Assembly: GCA_024741835.1 (NCBI GenBank)
Contig: JAENRP010000152.1
Coordinates: 1-64,000, forward strand
From: Diplocarpon mali
Lineage: Eukaryota; Ascomycota; Leotiomycetes; Helotiales; Drepanopezizaceae
Direction of reading: 5' to 3'
DNA length: 64,000 nucleotides
Part shown: piece by piece, positions 1 through 12,329 of the stretch
Position numbering within the stretch: the first letter of the stretch is position 1
Layout: each line of letters opens with the position of its first letter
Made by a program: the position numbers and the translations under genes
The notes under the pieces: model-generated
Database searches by the model: none
The model's input: only the letters and a program-made list of their open reading frames with translations
Told to the model about the DNA's origin: nothing

Positions 1-423
1 TAAGACCGGACTCTTCTAATATTAATAGTAAACTATTAAGAAGAAGTAGGCGCTTTATAAAGAGAGTATTATCTAATAATAGTTCTCCCTATCCTTTAAA
101 GAGAACTAAGGAAAATTAATATTTAGGTTAGTACTATTTTTAATTGTTTTTGCAACTCTATAGCTTGTTTATTTGTTTTGCTAATTTCGTTTTCTAACTC
201 CTAGGCCTGGCCTATAGGTGAAAAGTGTATAAAAAAAAAAAAAACTCTTTTTTTTTTCCTTTTACCTTTAATAATAATATAGCCCTAGTTTAGGCCTTTT
301 AATATATTAGTTTTCTCGCACTTAGGGTTTGATAGTAATTGATATACTATTGCCTTGACCTATATTGTTTTATATTCTTTACTAATAGTAGTAAGGGCTA
401 CTACTTTTATTATTTAGGATATA
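1..423. other. AT-rich sequence, no gene
   Basis: No open frame or recognisable domain. It has an A run (231-244) followed at once by a T run (248-257), which could form a hairpin. One copy of the 23-bp dispersed palindrome lies at 197-219. The rest looks like RIP-decayed repeat sequence of unknown family. Confidence 0.5.
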
Positions 424-668
424 TATAAAGACCTAAGATAGATAGGTCTTATAATATATATTATATAATCGGCGCAGGCCGGTAGGAGGATAAAAGGGCC
501 ACCTTCTGTATATAGAGATAGTGCGTATTGCTATAGTACTGAATATACCCTATACTTAGGACTTGTCCCTAATATCTTATTTAAGAGAGCCCGCTTGTGG
601 TGCTTCCTCCTCTTGTTTTTAGGTCTTCCCTTAGGCCTATTCTTGTGTTGTCTCCCCTCTGTTTTATA
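424..668 (+). repeat. LTR-A copy 1 (LTR-like repeat)
   Basis: About 245 bp that matches, after transitions, the reverse complement of 8140-8378 and 32776-33039. In the orientation starting TGTGGAGACC (least-decayed copy) it has a TATA-like GGATAAAAGGG about 70 bp in, as an LTR promoter would, so here it reads on the plus strand. The Gypsy frame beside it is on the minus strand, so this copy is inverted relative to what a 3' LTR of that element should be. Edges are approximate. Confidence 0.6.
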
Positions 669-1429
669 TTATTTATTATTTAAGGAAAGTAATAGGAATA
701 CTATAATTAAAGGCTAATATTAAGAATGTAAAATAAGTTAAAGTAGGCAAGAATTTAAAGTGATCTTAAAAGATCCATATCTTAAATAATAAAGGAGGCG
801 ACCTTGCTAAAAATGTAAAAACAAGGATTAGAGGAAGGTAGGATAATTAATAGGTTAGGAAATCGTTTAGTATTCTTATCTACATTCCTCGGATATTTTA
901 AGAATAATAACTTAAGGTTGCGATTAATTAGGTATTTTAATATTCTTTACTTATAAGACCGGCTTATAGGTTAAGTTAGAAAAATCTTAGTCTTTGTCTA
1001 AGGGTTTAAAATTACTTATATTGCTATCAGTTCTTATAGAAGATTCAAAGGTTGTATTAATTTCTGATTCGTCTTTTAAAGGGAATAAGGTCTAATTGCA
1101 TCGATAAAAGCGCTTTAATTAGTTAATTGTAAAGGTTCCTTTAATATTAATTCTATTAAGTTCCTAAAGAGAATAATATCCCTTTTCTTTCTGCTTGGAT
1201 TTAACCCTAAATAGGCTAAGCTATTAATAGTTAAGTTTAATATCTGCTAATATATTAATACTTCTTATAACGTTATAAATTAGGATGAGATTATCTTTTC
1301 GAATAGGGTGCGATTTAAGTACTTTAGAAGCAGCCTATGCTTCCTTAGCTTTTTCCTGATATTATTTCTTTTATAAAATGATTTCCTTTATATCTATATC
1401 TTAGAGCTTAAGTTATTAGCATCTTATTA

Positions 1430-2330
1430 CTAGTAAATTGGAACGGTTTTGAATTTAACTATAGTCGAACAATCTTTAAATAGGCTATTAGGATTTAAAA
1501 GGGAGCTATGCCTCTCTGCTATAAATAAGGAAAAATAGTATAACTCTAGTCGGTTTATAGATTATCATTCGATAAGTAAAGAGTATTTTATAAAAGTGTT
1601 TTATTTAATTCTTAAATCCTCTATAGGTAACTTTAGATAGCCTATTAAGAATATCGCAATATCCTTGCTCTATTACTCTATTAGCTTTTGAATTATATGC
1701 TAAGATTTAAACCCGTTTAATATTATATTTTTACGAAAAAGCTTTAATTACTCCTTTATTTTTAAGGCCTCTATTAATAGTTAGTCTATTAAAAAGTCTA
1801 TAGTAATAGACCACGTCTTCTTAAAGGAACTTCGCAATAGATTCAGAGTTAGCAGATCTTAAAGGTCGTCCTTTAAGCTATCCTAATAGGTCTTCCTTTA
1901 CTAAAATAAAACATATAATCCTATTTTCGATTATTAATACTTATATAATATTAAGACTAACTTTATAAAAAAGGCCTAATGGCTAGGTTAGGAATAAGGG
2001 ATTCTCTTTATAACTAGGTTTTCATTTCTAATAAGGGATACAACTTTTTATAAAGGCTTTGCAATCCTTAAAAGAACCCTTTCAAAAGAATTTCCTTAAG
2101 AGTCGGTAGTAAATAGACTTAGCTCCTTAGTGGCCAGTTTTCTTATAAATATCCTAGATAACCTTAGCCCTTAGTTTTTCGTCGTCCAAGTAGAGTTATA
2201 TAAGGAATAAGTTATCACTCCTTTTAAATAATCGTCTTTCTTATATTAGATAAATCAAAGCTTTAGCTTTGAATTTTTAAAAATCCTTAAGAGCAATTAT
2301 CTTTAATTATCTAAGCGTGATTAAAAATTT
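1430..2330 (-). pseudogene. Gypsy-1 integrase remnant
   Basis: Minus-strand translation keeps recognisable integrase-core pieces of a common fungal Gypsy polyprotein: NKGVIKAFSQKYNIKRV, then a stretch corresponding to A-Y-N-x-K-A-N-x-x-I-E in the catalytic core, then RLSKVTYRGFKNQ. The N-terminal zinc-binding region lies toward 2330. Many stops; non-functional. It lies downstream (lower coordinates) of the RNase H remnant, which is the Gypsy order. Confidence 0.65.
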
Positions 2331-2479
2331 CGCGATTTCTTTAAAATCACCTAAGTAGTTAGGTAATAAAATTCTCTTATTTAACTCGTAGGCCAGGCTT
2401 GCAAGTCGAGTCCCTTTAAGGCAATATATTAATAGATAACTAACTTTATTCTCTACCTACTTATTAATATCTATTTCGT

Positions 2480-4020
2480 CTTCTTTAATCAAATTAGAAG
2501 GATAGGGACGAGTTCTTCTTAAAAGGCTATCGGCGGCAGTGTTTTTCATCCCTAGAATATATTTAACTTCAAAGTCCATTAGTCTTATCTAAGTAATCCA
2601 TTTTATTAGCAAGGCTCTTAATAGGTTGCTTGCAGCTCTATTCAATTATTCTACTAGCACTTTAGCATTAATTTCAAAGATGAAGTAAGTACTATAGAAG
2701 TCGCTTCTTATCTTTTTTATTACTTTTAAGGCTCTTTTACATTCCTATTTAATAGTATTATACTTTATCTTTATTAGATTTTAAAGACTACTTTTAAAGT
2801 GAGCTAGATGTCTTTTCTATTAGCTATTAGCTTATTAAAGGATAGTACCCTATCTAATTAAGCTTGTATTAACTATTAGTATAATTGGCCTAGTATCAGC
2901 TCTATAGTCTATTTTAATTAGATATGGCGCTTTAAGTAATACTTGCTTCAGTTGTTTTATAACTTCTATTTAAGGTTCCTCCTATTGAAACTCAGCCCCT
3001 TTTTAAAATAAGGCATAAATAGGTACTGCCTTTTTAGCGAAATCCTTAATCTAAATGCGATAATATACTATAATGCTAATAAACGCGCGAGCTTTTGCCA
3101 TATTATTATACCTCTTCTATTTGTCGATTTTAAGTACTTTAGCCCTCTAAGGACTTCGGCCATTGGAATTAGTAATAAAACTAATAATTTCTATCGATAG
3201 AAGATAGTATTATAACTTCGGACCAACTGTTGCTCTTACCCTTTTAAATTGTATAAGTACCTAATCTAGGTTTTGAATATATTCTATTATAAATCATTAT
3301 ATACTAAGAAGAACTTCTTTATAATTATAAAATGATCTTAATCTTTTTACTTTTATATTATCTATATAAAGGAGCGCAATATTAGGTATATAATCTACTA
3401 GTATCTTATAGATTACTTAAATAAATTGAGCGATCGAATTTATAGCCCCTTAAGGTAATCTTATTATCTAAAGTAGCCTAAGAGGGGTTTGAATTGCTAT
3501 TATATCTCTCGATTTAATATTAAGAATAAATTGGTTATATTTAAAGAAGAAGTTAATAAGAGAGCTATAGGTTAATCCTATAAATTCATTTAAGAACTTA
3601 TCTATATTCGGAGGAACGTTAGTATCTCTAACTATTACTCGGTTTATCTCTACTACTATTATTATTAGTTTATAAGTTCCTTTCTCTTTCTTAGTAACTA
3701 AGAACCATTTATTCCTATAAAGGCTATTATAGAACTCGAGAATACCTTACTTTAGCTTATCCTTTAATATTTTAATTACCTTTTCTTAAAGAGCTTTAAG
3801 GACCTTGAATGTTTTCTCTTACTAGGCTTTATAAGGTATTATCTTAATTTTAATATAAAGCGTGACCTCTTTTCAAATCTAGCCAAGTTCCGTCTAGTTA
3901 AAAGCTAAGGCGTCCTTTCGATTTATTAAGGTTTTATAAAGTAATTTGCATTCTTATTCTATTAAGTCATCTCTAATTTTCAGTATATTAAAACGTTCTT
4001 TTATTAGCTAATATCCGATA
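2480..4020 (-). pseudogene. Gypsy-1 reverse transcriptase and RNase H remnant
   Basis: Minus-strand frame contains PPNIDKFLNEFIGLTYSSLI and SRDIIAIQTPLRLL, then GAINSIAQFI and ALLYIDNIKVK; the last is the decayed RT active-site box (ancestral Y-I-D-D). SIEIISFITNSNGRSP follows. The RNase H end reads KYILGMKNTAADSLLRR near 2500-2570, the typical A-D-x-L-S-R terminus. Multiple stops from G-to-A change. Assignment is firm from motif order; function is lost. Confidence 0.8.
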
Positions 4021-4599
4021 AGTTTATTAAAAAATCTACTTATAATAAACTTATCGAATTTGCTACCTAGCTTTAGAGGTCGAAGCTTCTTATCTTATTT
4101 AAACTAATCATCTAGTCCTTTAAGCTTTAAGCCGTTAGAGATTCCCTAATCTATCAATTATACTTTATCGGCCTTACTTTTATATATAGTCCAAATATTA
4201 GCTAGTATTATACTTCTCTACTTCTTTCCTTTTTTATCAAATCTTATAAAGCGGTTTGAATTTTCCTTTTTAAAAATAAATAAAAGATTTTCTAAATCGT
4301 TAATTTAAAGTGTATAGATAGAAATATTATTAGTAATTTTATTATTTTTCACTTATAGGTCTAGCCTATAAGTGGTTTTTAGGTTTTTTAAAATAATTAG
4401 TAAACTATCGAAATTTGTAAAACGAACCCTCTTTTCTACTTTATTTTTCTTTTTTCTTAATTGTTAATCTAATAAAATGCCGATTATACTATTTTTCAAA
4501 ATTCCAGATTTAACTCTTAGTCTAAGACTGCGAGTCAAATTACTATTATTTAAAATCGATAAACTTACCTTTCTTTTACTATAACTCTTCGCTAAGTGC

Positions 4600-7330
4600 C
4601 TTCCTTTATTAGCATTAAGCCTAGCCCTTATATTAGCTAGTCGTTTCTTAAAACCTTATTTTAGAATTCGGCTATATCTCTTGTAATAATCATTTATCCT
4701 TTTAAGGATCGATCTATATTTTAAAGGCTAGCTTTTATAAGCCTATCTCTAAGATAGTTAAATATTAGTTGAGATTTTAAAATAAAGGGCATTTTTAAAA
4801 GAATATCATTTGAAGAATTCTCTATTATTAAAAAGTTAATATAATTAACAATTCCTTTAACTCTAACCTTTATATTTTTCACCTTTTTATTAAAATTGTA
4901 TTTTAATCCAGAGATAGTCGAATAAATAAAGAGTCAATCGCTAACGATTATCAATTAAGCTATTTCTGCCACTTTTCTAATTATTGTATTAACTTCTAAA
5001 CTATAATCGATTAGAGCTTTTGCTTTAATTGATTCTTTTATAAAACAAATAATAATAGGGCTTTTTATTACAATTGCTAAACAATTTCGATTAATATTCT
5101 AAGATATTAAAGCTATTACTATAATATTATAGTACCTTTAGGTTCCTTTATCTTTTATAATTTAAAGATATTTAATTAAGGCTAAGTGCTTCTTAAAGTT
5201 CTTTTATATTACAATTTCCATTTCCTTATTATTATTCAAATCTTTAAAGGCAATTAGGATATGCTTTCCTAGCACTTTATTAAAGCGTCTAATCAAATTA
5301 AATAGGTCTTTGAATATAAGGTTAATTTGCTAAGCTATAATATTCTTTATAGCTTTCTCTATTACAGTTGAACTAGCGTATTTGTCGACGAATTTCTCCT
5401 ATTTTAATATCTATCTCTTTTGCTTAAGGTTAAGGGTTTATATAATAACTTCGACTTCTTAATCTTTAAGCTTAAAGCTATCTTTATCTATTATATCTTT
5501 AATCAATTCGTCTGCTATATCGGCTTTATCCTTATCTATTGCAGTTTTAGATTATTAAATGTCTTTTAGCGTTTGGACTCTATATTAAGATTCCTAAGTT
5601 GCACGCATTGATTTCTAGACTTTGGCTGGTTTTATTAGTATTAAAGGAGTAGTAAATCTAGAAGGACGACGAGTATTCCGAGGGTTTTTAAATACAGAAG
5701 TAGCATTAATATTAGTAGATATATTATTATTAACCCACTTTAAAATAGAGATTCCTCTGACTTTAGTAGCAGTCTAGTTCGAAGTTTGGTTAGTAAGCAC
5801 TCCCTTAGGTAGATTGCTAGCTAGACCTATATATATATAAGTTAGGACCTTAGAGTTGATTTCGATAATACGCTTCCATTTAGCCAAATCCTTATCCCAC
5901 TTTATACTATATATTATTATTTAAATAGTCTATAGCTATAAACAATTCTAGTGTTTTTTAATAGGAATAGCGTTTAATCTAAGATCTTTAATACAAAGCA
6001 TCCTATACTTATTAATATATATAACCTTAGTATTAATAAAACGAAGGAAAAGAGGACAATCGTTGCAGTACTTATATAAAGCGCAGTTAGGTTCTTTATT
6101 ATTGCAAAAGTTGCAGGTTAATTGTCTTCTATTGCCGTTTCCTTAGTACTCTATAGTATTAATATTAGTAGAATGCTAATTAGGATCAATTCCTCCTTCT
6201 TTAACCAATTATTATATTCTTATATTAGCTGGTTATTCCGAATGATAAGAAGTAGGAGTCTGGTAATAGGAATTACTAAGTTAGCTTATAATAGCTGAGT
6301 TTTATCTATTATTAAACTAAGGAATATGCTATTTTTCCTATAAGAGATTATTAATTCTAATTTCTAAGCTCTAGATTCGGAGTTCTGCAAATTGGGTCTT
6401 AAGTTCTTTAATTCTAAGGTTGGATTTTACTCTTAGGTCAGGCCTATAAGTGAAAGGTATGACTATTAGGTTCTTCTTTACCTTCTCTATAACTTCTAAA
6501 GCTTTTAAGTATTCTTAGACCAGATTCTTAAGGTCTTTAATATAAGAGGGAGTAGGGGCTTTTTCTTACTCTATAGTATTAATAGTTCTTTTACTAAGAT
6601 CTGATTTTAAAGCAAAGGCTAAGAATTCCTTAAATAAGGCAAAGGTTATAAGGTCTTATTTATTAATCCTAAAATGCTTAATGATCTTATTTCAAAGGCT
6701 AATAGGTAATCTAAGTAAGAAAAGGCGGCCTCTTTCAACTTCGCTAAGTATTTTCTAGCTAATTAAGGTATTCGATATATAAGTAAAAGTCCGATAGTAG
6801 TTCTTAAGTTCCTTAGGAGTATAAGTAACTAGAATAAATTCCTTTAAGAAAGCTAAAGTATCGCGAATCTGCTATTTATCAAATTCGCAGAATTCAGATT
6901 TAAAGGCCTTAATAAGGAGTTCTTATAAACTATAAGTTTTCTATTTAAAGAAGGACTTGATAATATCCTTACTTATATAATTATAATAGCAAGGAAGTTG
7001 AGAAATCATATCCTCTTATATAATACCAAAATCATAATAAGTTTCCTCATATTACTTAAGAAAATTAGTAATATTAGCGCTTATAAAGTAAGGAGCGCTA
7101 AGAGAACTAGGGAGGGGAAAGTGATTAGTAATAGCCTTAAATGCAGCTATTATCGTTTTATACTAACTGTCTAAGTTAATAGAATCTATAAAGGGCAAAG
7201 GGAAAGCTTTGATATTATAAGATTAATTGCTAAAAGGAGTACTTCGAAATTCAAAAGGGCTTAAAGAGCGTTTAGAATCCAAGTCAATCTTAAAGTGATT
7301 AGGACGAGTTTGAAAAGATTCAAATAAAGG
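4600..7330 (-). pseudogene. Gypsy-1 gag and protease remnant
   Basis: A long decayed minus-strand frame. Near 6055-6130 it has a Cys-rich box read as CNFCNNKEPNCALYKYCNDC, likely a gag nucleocapsid-like zinc binder. Toward 4990-5025 it reads ALIDYSLEVNTI, matching the retroviral-type aspartic protease signature (D-S-G-A-E-V-N). Palindrome units at 6429 and 4513 are read in frame here as T-Y-R-P-D-L-R-V and T-R-S-L-R-L-R-V. Exact gag start not determinable. Confidence 0.6.
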
Positions 7331-8139
7331 ATTAATGAAAAGTTTAAAATTATTATTATTATTAGTATTTTTAAGCGTTAATATTAAAAAAGTAGGTAGC
7401 AGTCTTAAGTTGTTTAAGGATATCTTTTTATCTTCCTATTTATAGGCTAGGCCTAAGAGTAGAATTCCGGATTCTGCTAAAAGTTTAATCCGAGTTTGCT
7501 AAGAGATTCTAAGTAAGTACTAAATAGCTAATAGGAGCGTTGCAACTAATTGTAATAAGATAAGGTTTACCTAATTAAGGACCAATTTCTAAGATAAGGT
7601 TTATATCTAAGATTCTTCTTAGCCTCTAGGCTAATTCCTATTAGTCCTTAAAATAAAGGGGTCTCTAAAGACGATTCTAAGGCAATTTTTAGAGTTCTAT
7701 CTAACCGAGGCGGCTGAATTATCAGATTCGGATTTCTAAGGATTCCGAAGAAATACTTCTAATTAGAGTTTGCGCTTAGTATTACTTAAGTACTCGAAAC
7801 CACTGCTATTAGAGATTGCTATTATAGGGTTCGCCAAACTTTTTATACTAAGAAGCCGAAAATTCCGAAAATCTCAGAGTTAAGGAAGAAAATAAGGGGT
7901 TTTCAAAGCAGAGCCGAAAAGGGAAAATTTAAGGTTATTAATAGTTACTAAACGAAAATCGATAGTTCTAAGTAACTAGGCGATTAAGGATAAGGGTTTT
8001 AGAGTTAATCAAAATGCTATAAGTATTTCGAAGACGTATTTCAAAGGCCGGTCTCTTATCTGCGAACTAAGAGATTAATAAGATTATATAAGGACGGAAA
8101 TCTTAAGAAATCGGTCCCTGCGTAAGTCACTAATATAAA

Positions 8140-8378
8140 AGGGGGTATAAATAATATAAGAATAGGCCTAAAGGAAGACCTAAAAATAAGAGGAGGAAGC
8201 ACTATAAGCGGGCTCTCTTAAATAAGATATTAGGAACAAGTCCTAAGTATAAGGTATATTCAGTACTATAGTAATACGCGCTGTCTCTATATATAGAAGA
8301 TAGCCCTTTTATCCTCCTACCGTCCTGCGCCGATTATGTGATATATATTACGAGACCTATCCATCTTAGGTCTCTATA
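8140..8378 (-). repeat. LTR-A copy 2
   Basis: About 240 bp, same family as 424-668 (inverted) and 32776-33039 (direct). In its promoter orientation (minus) it starts at 8378 with TATAGAGACC, the RIP form of TGTGGAGACC, with a TATA-like GGATAAAAGGG. Position and orientation would fit a 5' LTR of the minus-strand Gypsy-1, but the opposite end lacks a same-direction copy. The Copia-1 sequence starts immediately beyond it. Confidence 0.6.
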
Positions 8379-8439
8379 CTATAGTAGATTACTTTATTTT
8401 AATATAGAAAAGATAAAGATAGTAAAGATATAAATATAA

Positions 8440-11395
8440 ATATAAACTCTACTTAATCTATACTATATAAAGTATAAAGGAAAGTAAGAGCCGCAGATCC
8501 TAGGATAGCTATAACTTTTAAAGAAACTCAGCTTTTTAATTTCCTACTTAATAGCCTCTCTCCTAAGTTCGCTATTATAAAATAATCTCTTCTTATCTAA
8601 CCTAACCTTAAGATCTATAAGAAGATCGACCTCCTTCGAATTATAAAGCAAGACCTCGAAGGACGCTTTAAATCGGCAAATGCTATATTATAAGGTAACA
8701 ATAAGCCTAAGAAGAGAAAGGAGCGTAAGACGAGTCCTTAAGCTTATTAAAGATACTACTTCTATAATAGTGCTTATAATATTACTAATTATAAAGTTAA
8801 AAGGCATTTAATTAATATAGTTATTAGTTTTAATATTAAAAAGCAATTAAAGCAAAAGTTAAAAAGCAAACTGCCCTTATCTTACCAAAGGCTATAACTA
8901 TTAAAGAAAGGCAAAGAAAAAGGCTATTTAGCCAAAACTTTAATAGATACCTTTAATAATAATAATAGGTTATCTAAACTTAAATCCACTTTTAATAATT
9001 TAAATAATAATGATAATAAAGATGCTTACGTCTTAAAAGCCAATTTTTATAAGATCTTTAAATCCGACTAGTATAATAATACTAGTTATATAATATATAT
9101 AACTAATAAACCCTACCTATTTAAAGGCCCGCTTATTAAAATAAAAAGGCGCTTTATTAAAGTTAGTAGTAGAAGGTTATATACAAATTTGATAAGTATA
9201 ATAGAGATAAATATTATTAGCGTTTCTTTCCTTTTATAAAATGTTCTCCTTATACCTAGCTTAAGTATTAATCTTTTATCTAACTATAAGATCTATATAA
9301 AGTTAAATTGTATAAGAGTTTTTAATAATTAATTTATATAATTTATAAATAATAATTATAAAGTGATCTTTAAACCTAAAATCAAAAATGGACTTTATAT
9401 TATCTTAAAGGTAATATTATAGAAATTGACTCTTAGGCTAAACTTATAAGTAGGTTCCTTTAAGGAAAGTGCACTTTCCGCCCCAATACAATTAAGCAAA
9501 AAGAAGAAGAATAGATAGACTTTAAAGCTAAGATTGTAAGTGAAATTTAAAAAATAACTCTTAAGCTAAGATTATAAGTAGATTATAAAGTATCTTTAAA
9601 GATAACTCTTAAGCTAGGACTATAAGTAAGTTTAATAGAAATAACTCTTAAGCTAAGCTTGCAAGTAGATTTTATAGATTTACTAATAATAACTTTTAAG
9701 CTAAGATCGCAAGTGAAATTCGCGAAAATAACTCTTAAGCTAGGACTGTAAGTAGATCTTGCCATTTTTAGGAAATCGACTCCTAAGCTAGGATTGTAAG
9801 TGGATCTTGCGGTTTTATTAAAAACGACTCTTAAGCTAGGCTTATAATTAAAAAATAGTAAAACCTGAAACTGCTATTACTATTCCTTTTTAGCCGCTGA
9901 TAATAAAGTATCGACTAATAATAGGCTATTAAAGCTATTAGAAGTTAAAAGCCTATTAAGGTATTAGCTAATATATAAAAGATTCGCATATCTAAGGCTA
10001 AAGAAATTAAAGGGCCTATATAAGGTCTTAACTTTAAAATAGAAGATTTAAGTACTAAAAAATCGCTTAAAATACCGAATTTGCAAGCTAATAAAACTTC
10101 GAAATCGAATGTAAACTAAGCTTAATTTATAGAAAGATTCAATATTAGCGCTAATATCTATAAATACTATTAAACCATTTATAATCTTAATTAAAGGAAA
10201 TAATTAGTTTTCTTAAATAGTAGATAACTCTATTTAATAGATATGGACTATTTACGCTAAGACTAAATCTAAGCTTATAAAAAAGCTAGAAATTTAAAAA
10301 GTAATAAAGGAATGCTAAACTTAATCAAAGCTAATAGCTATTAGGTCTAATAATATATTAGAGATTAGGGCAAAGCTTAATAAATAAGTAAAATAAGGAG
10401 TTTATTATAAACTAATTATAATATATAAAGGTTCCTATTAAAATAGCATTACTAAGCGAAGCATTTACCAAGTAAAGATTGACTATCGCGCTTTACTATA
10501 AAATGCTAACTTACTATTAGAATTCTAAGACCTTGCGATTAAGGCAAACGTATACTTATAAAATAGAATAGGTAATAGACTAATAGTTAATAGTACCTAA
10601 ATATCGCTATATAAGGTATATTTTAAATAGAAACTAAGCCTAGGCTATATCTGCGTCTTTAAAAGCGTCTATTACTCTTATATTAGCTTAAAGTCCTAGC
10701 CTGCGAGTATAAAGAGTAAGAAGCTAATAGACTAAGGTAGAGAGTATATATTTATTAAGTATATTAAATAGATAATAAAGCAATAGATAGTATATGCGCT
10801 AGATCTAAAGTAAATAATTATATCTTTAATAGTTAAGTTTAATAAATCTTAAAATAGGAAGGAGCTATTCTTAAAGCTTTATATACTTAAAGATTCGCAA
10901 GGTATACTACTTAATAGTAATACTATTAAGCCGAATTAATAACCCCTTTCTCTTAACTTAAGTATATTAAGCGCATCTGCTAATTGACGATTTACTAATC
11001 GCCTAAAGGCCAAATAGACTATTCCTATTGTTTGCGAACTGCCTTAAGTATAAAATAACTTTAATATTATTATCCTTTTAATTAAAGTACCTATAATAAA
11101 GGATATTCTTAAAATAGGTAAGAGTAATAATAAGCCTTTACTATTAAAAAGCGGTTCTTTAAATAATAAGCCTATGGAACCTATAGTTGAACCTACGCCT
11201 TTAAAGAGAAATAGAGACTTAGAATTAAAAGATAACTTAAATAAACGCAAGTCTAAGTATATCTAAGCTATAATAGCGTATAAGATCTATAAGCTTAAAC
11301 TTTAATAGAGCTTTAATAAAGATAATGCGTTCTTAACTGCTAAAAGGATAATGAAAATCTCTCTTTTAAAGACGTATAATAAAGCTATTAATAAC
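8440..11395 (+). pseudogene. Copia-1 gag, protease and integrase remnant (copy 1)
   Basis: Plus-strand decayed polyprotein. In order: a CCHC nucleocapsid-type knuckle near 8750-8800 (clearer in copy 2 at about 20995); a Copia-type protease region; the palindrome array at 9429-9849; an integrase zinc-finger region; an integrase core near 10200-10600; and near 10610-10790 the Copia integrase C-terminal box, read as KLSLGYIRVFKSVYYSYI followed by SKKLIDQGREYIFIKYI, as in K-P-S-L-S-H-L-R-V-F-G-C. Stops fall at expected Gln/Trp. RT and RNase H continue after the Gypsy-2 insertion. Confidence 0.75.
9429..9849 (+). repeat. Array of nine 23-bp in-frame palindromes
   Basis: Units start at 9429, 9519, 9557, 9605, 9644, 9692, 9731, 9779 and 9827. 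Each is an RIP-decayed version of ACTC-N3-GGCC-N-GGCC-N4-AGT. Steps are 90, 38, 48, 39, 48, 39, 48, 48. The 38 is 39 in copy 2, so it is probably a 1-nt deletion. In the polyprotein frame each unit reads about T-L-K-L-G-L-Q-V. The array lies between protease and integrase. Copy 2 has ten units (21670-22139). Confidence 0.85.
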
Positions 11396-11687
11396 TGTGA
11401 TGGATTGTCATTATATATAGGTTGTACTCTAGTTTGCACTTGGTTCGGTTACGGCTTAGCGCAATCTTAGGATAGGCTATGAACTGGGTTACCCTTAGTT
11501 AGCATCCGGTTCGGCTCCCCTTAAGCGGGTGATCCTCTTTTCTCTATATATATATACTATACCCTTCTACTCCTTTAGGGTTCTATAGTTATTAATTCTA
11601 AGTTATTATTAAGACGTTCTATTAGTATTGCTATATGATTTATATATATATTAGTACTAAGTAGAGGTTATACTCTTAGTTATTATA
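11396..11687 (+). repeat. Gypsy-2 5' LTR
   Basis: 292 bp, starts TGTGATGGATT and ends TTATTATA (RIP form of a GTCACA-like end). It matches 17459-17753 throughout, with differences mainly C/T and G/A. A TATA-like run (TCTATATATATATACTAT) lies mid-LTR near 11540-11560. Confidence 0.88.
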
Positions 11688-12329
11688 TTATTAATAACTC
11701 TTTCACTTTGCTAGAGATAGTATTATAATATCTATTTATATTATTCCTAGTAGTTGACCGAAACCTTAACGAGTATAATAATATATTAAAAGACTTATAT
11801 TAAGCTCTTACTATAAGCTTAAAGAATGGTTCTCCCTATTACTAGGTCTTTAAAGACCCTTTGCTCTCTCTCCCTTTAAGGAGGTGCTAGTATCACTCCT
11901 AGTACCTTTCTTGCCAACTCCTTACTAGCTGACGATAATAGCCTTAAAGTCATTATATTATAAGCTGAATTAGACTTCTTATAAGTATGCCTTACGTCTA
12001 TATTAGAAGAATATAATAAGTATAACTATAAGCTGAATTTTATATATTAATAATTGATTAATTAAGAAAGAGATCTAGATAACCTTTAAAGTGCCTTTAA
12101 AGGTATCCTAAGATCAATTGAGAAAACCCTAGTATTAAAATGAAACCCCTCTAATTCACTTATGTGCCTTTAGTGCTCTATAGACTTCGACCTACCTCCT
12201 TTTGTTTCCTTTGCTATATATAGTAAGCGATGCGATAATTAAGATAATCCTTCTTTTGCTTCCCTTAATTAATATACTACTAATTCGCCCTTGGCTTAGT
12301 AGCTAAACCTCTTTTATATCTATAATATA

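Larger units (their letters stand above)
669..8139 (-). mobile_element. Gypsy-1, RIP-decayed Ty3/Gypsy retrotransposon
   Basis: Minus-strand gag, protease, RT, RNase H and integrase remnants follow in Ty3/Gypsy order from high to low coordinates. Every frame is broken by TAA/TAG/TGA, chiefly at expected Trp and Gln positions. I could not find a matched pair of LTRs in the proper orientation; LTR-A lies at both ends but inverted. Five copies of the dispersed palindrome lie inside (2384, 4351, 4513, 6429, 7438). Confidence 0.75.
8379..11395 (+). mobile_element. Copia-1 copy 1, left part (5' truncated)
   Basis: 8385-11395 aligns end to end with 20630-23690 of Copia-1 copy 2, differing mainly by transitions. 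The 5' leader and LTR are missing: LTR-A copy 2 abuts directly. The element is interrupted at 11395 by Gypsy-2 (target duplication ATAAC/ATGAC) and resumes at 17754, ending in the LTR at 19549-19743. Confidence 0.85.

Noticed and set aside
424..8378. DNA transposon with terminal inverted repeats
   Set aside because: The inverted repeats look like LTRs (promoter-like TATA, third copy leading a gag-like frame) and the interior is Gypsy pol, not a transposase.
9429..9849. CRISPR-like array of regular direct repeats
   Set aside because: Units are 23 bp with 15-25 bp spacers that are themselves related, lie in a retrotransposon reading frame, and the genome is clearly fungal.
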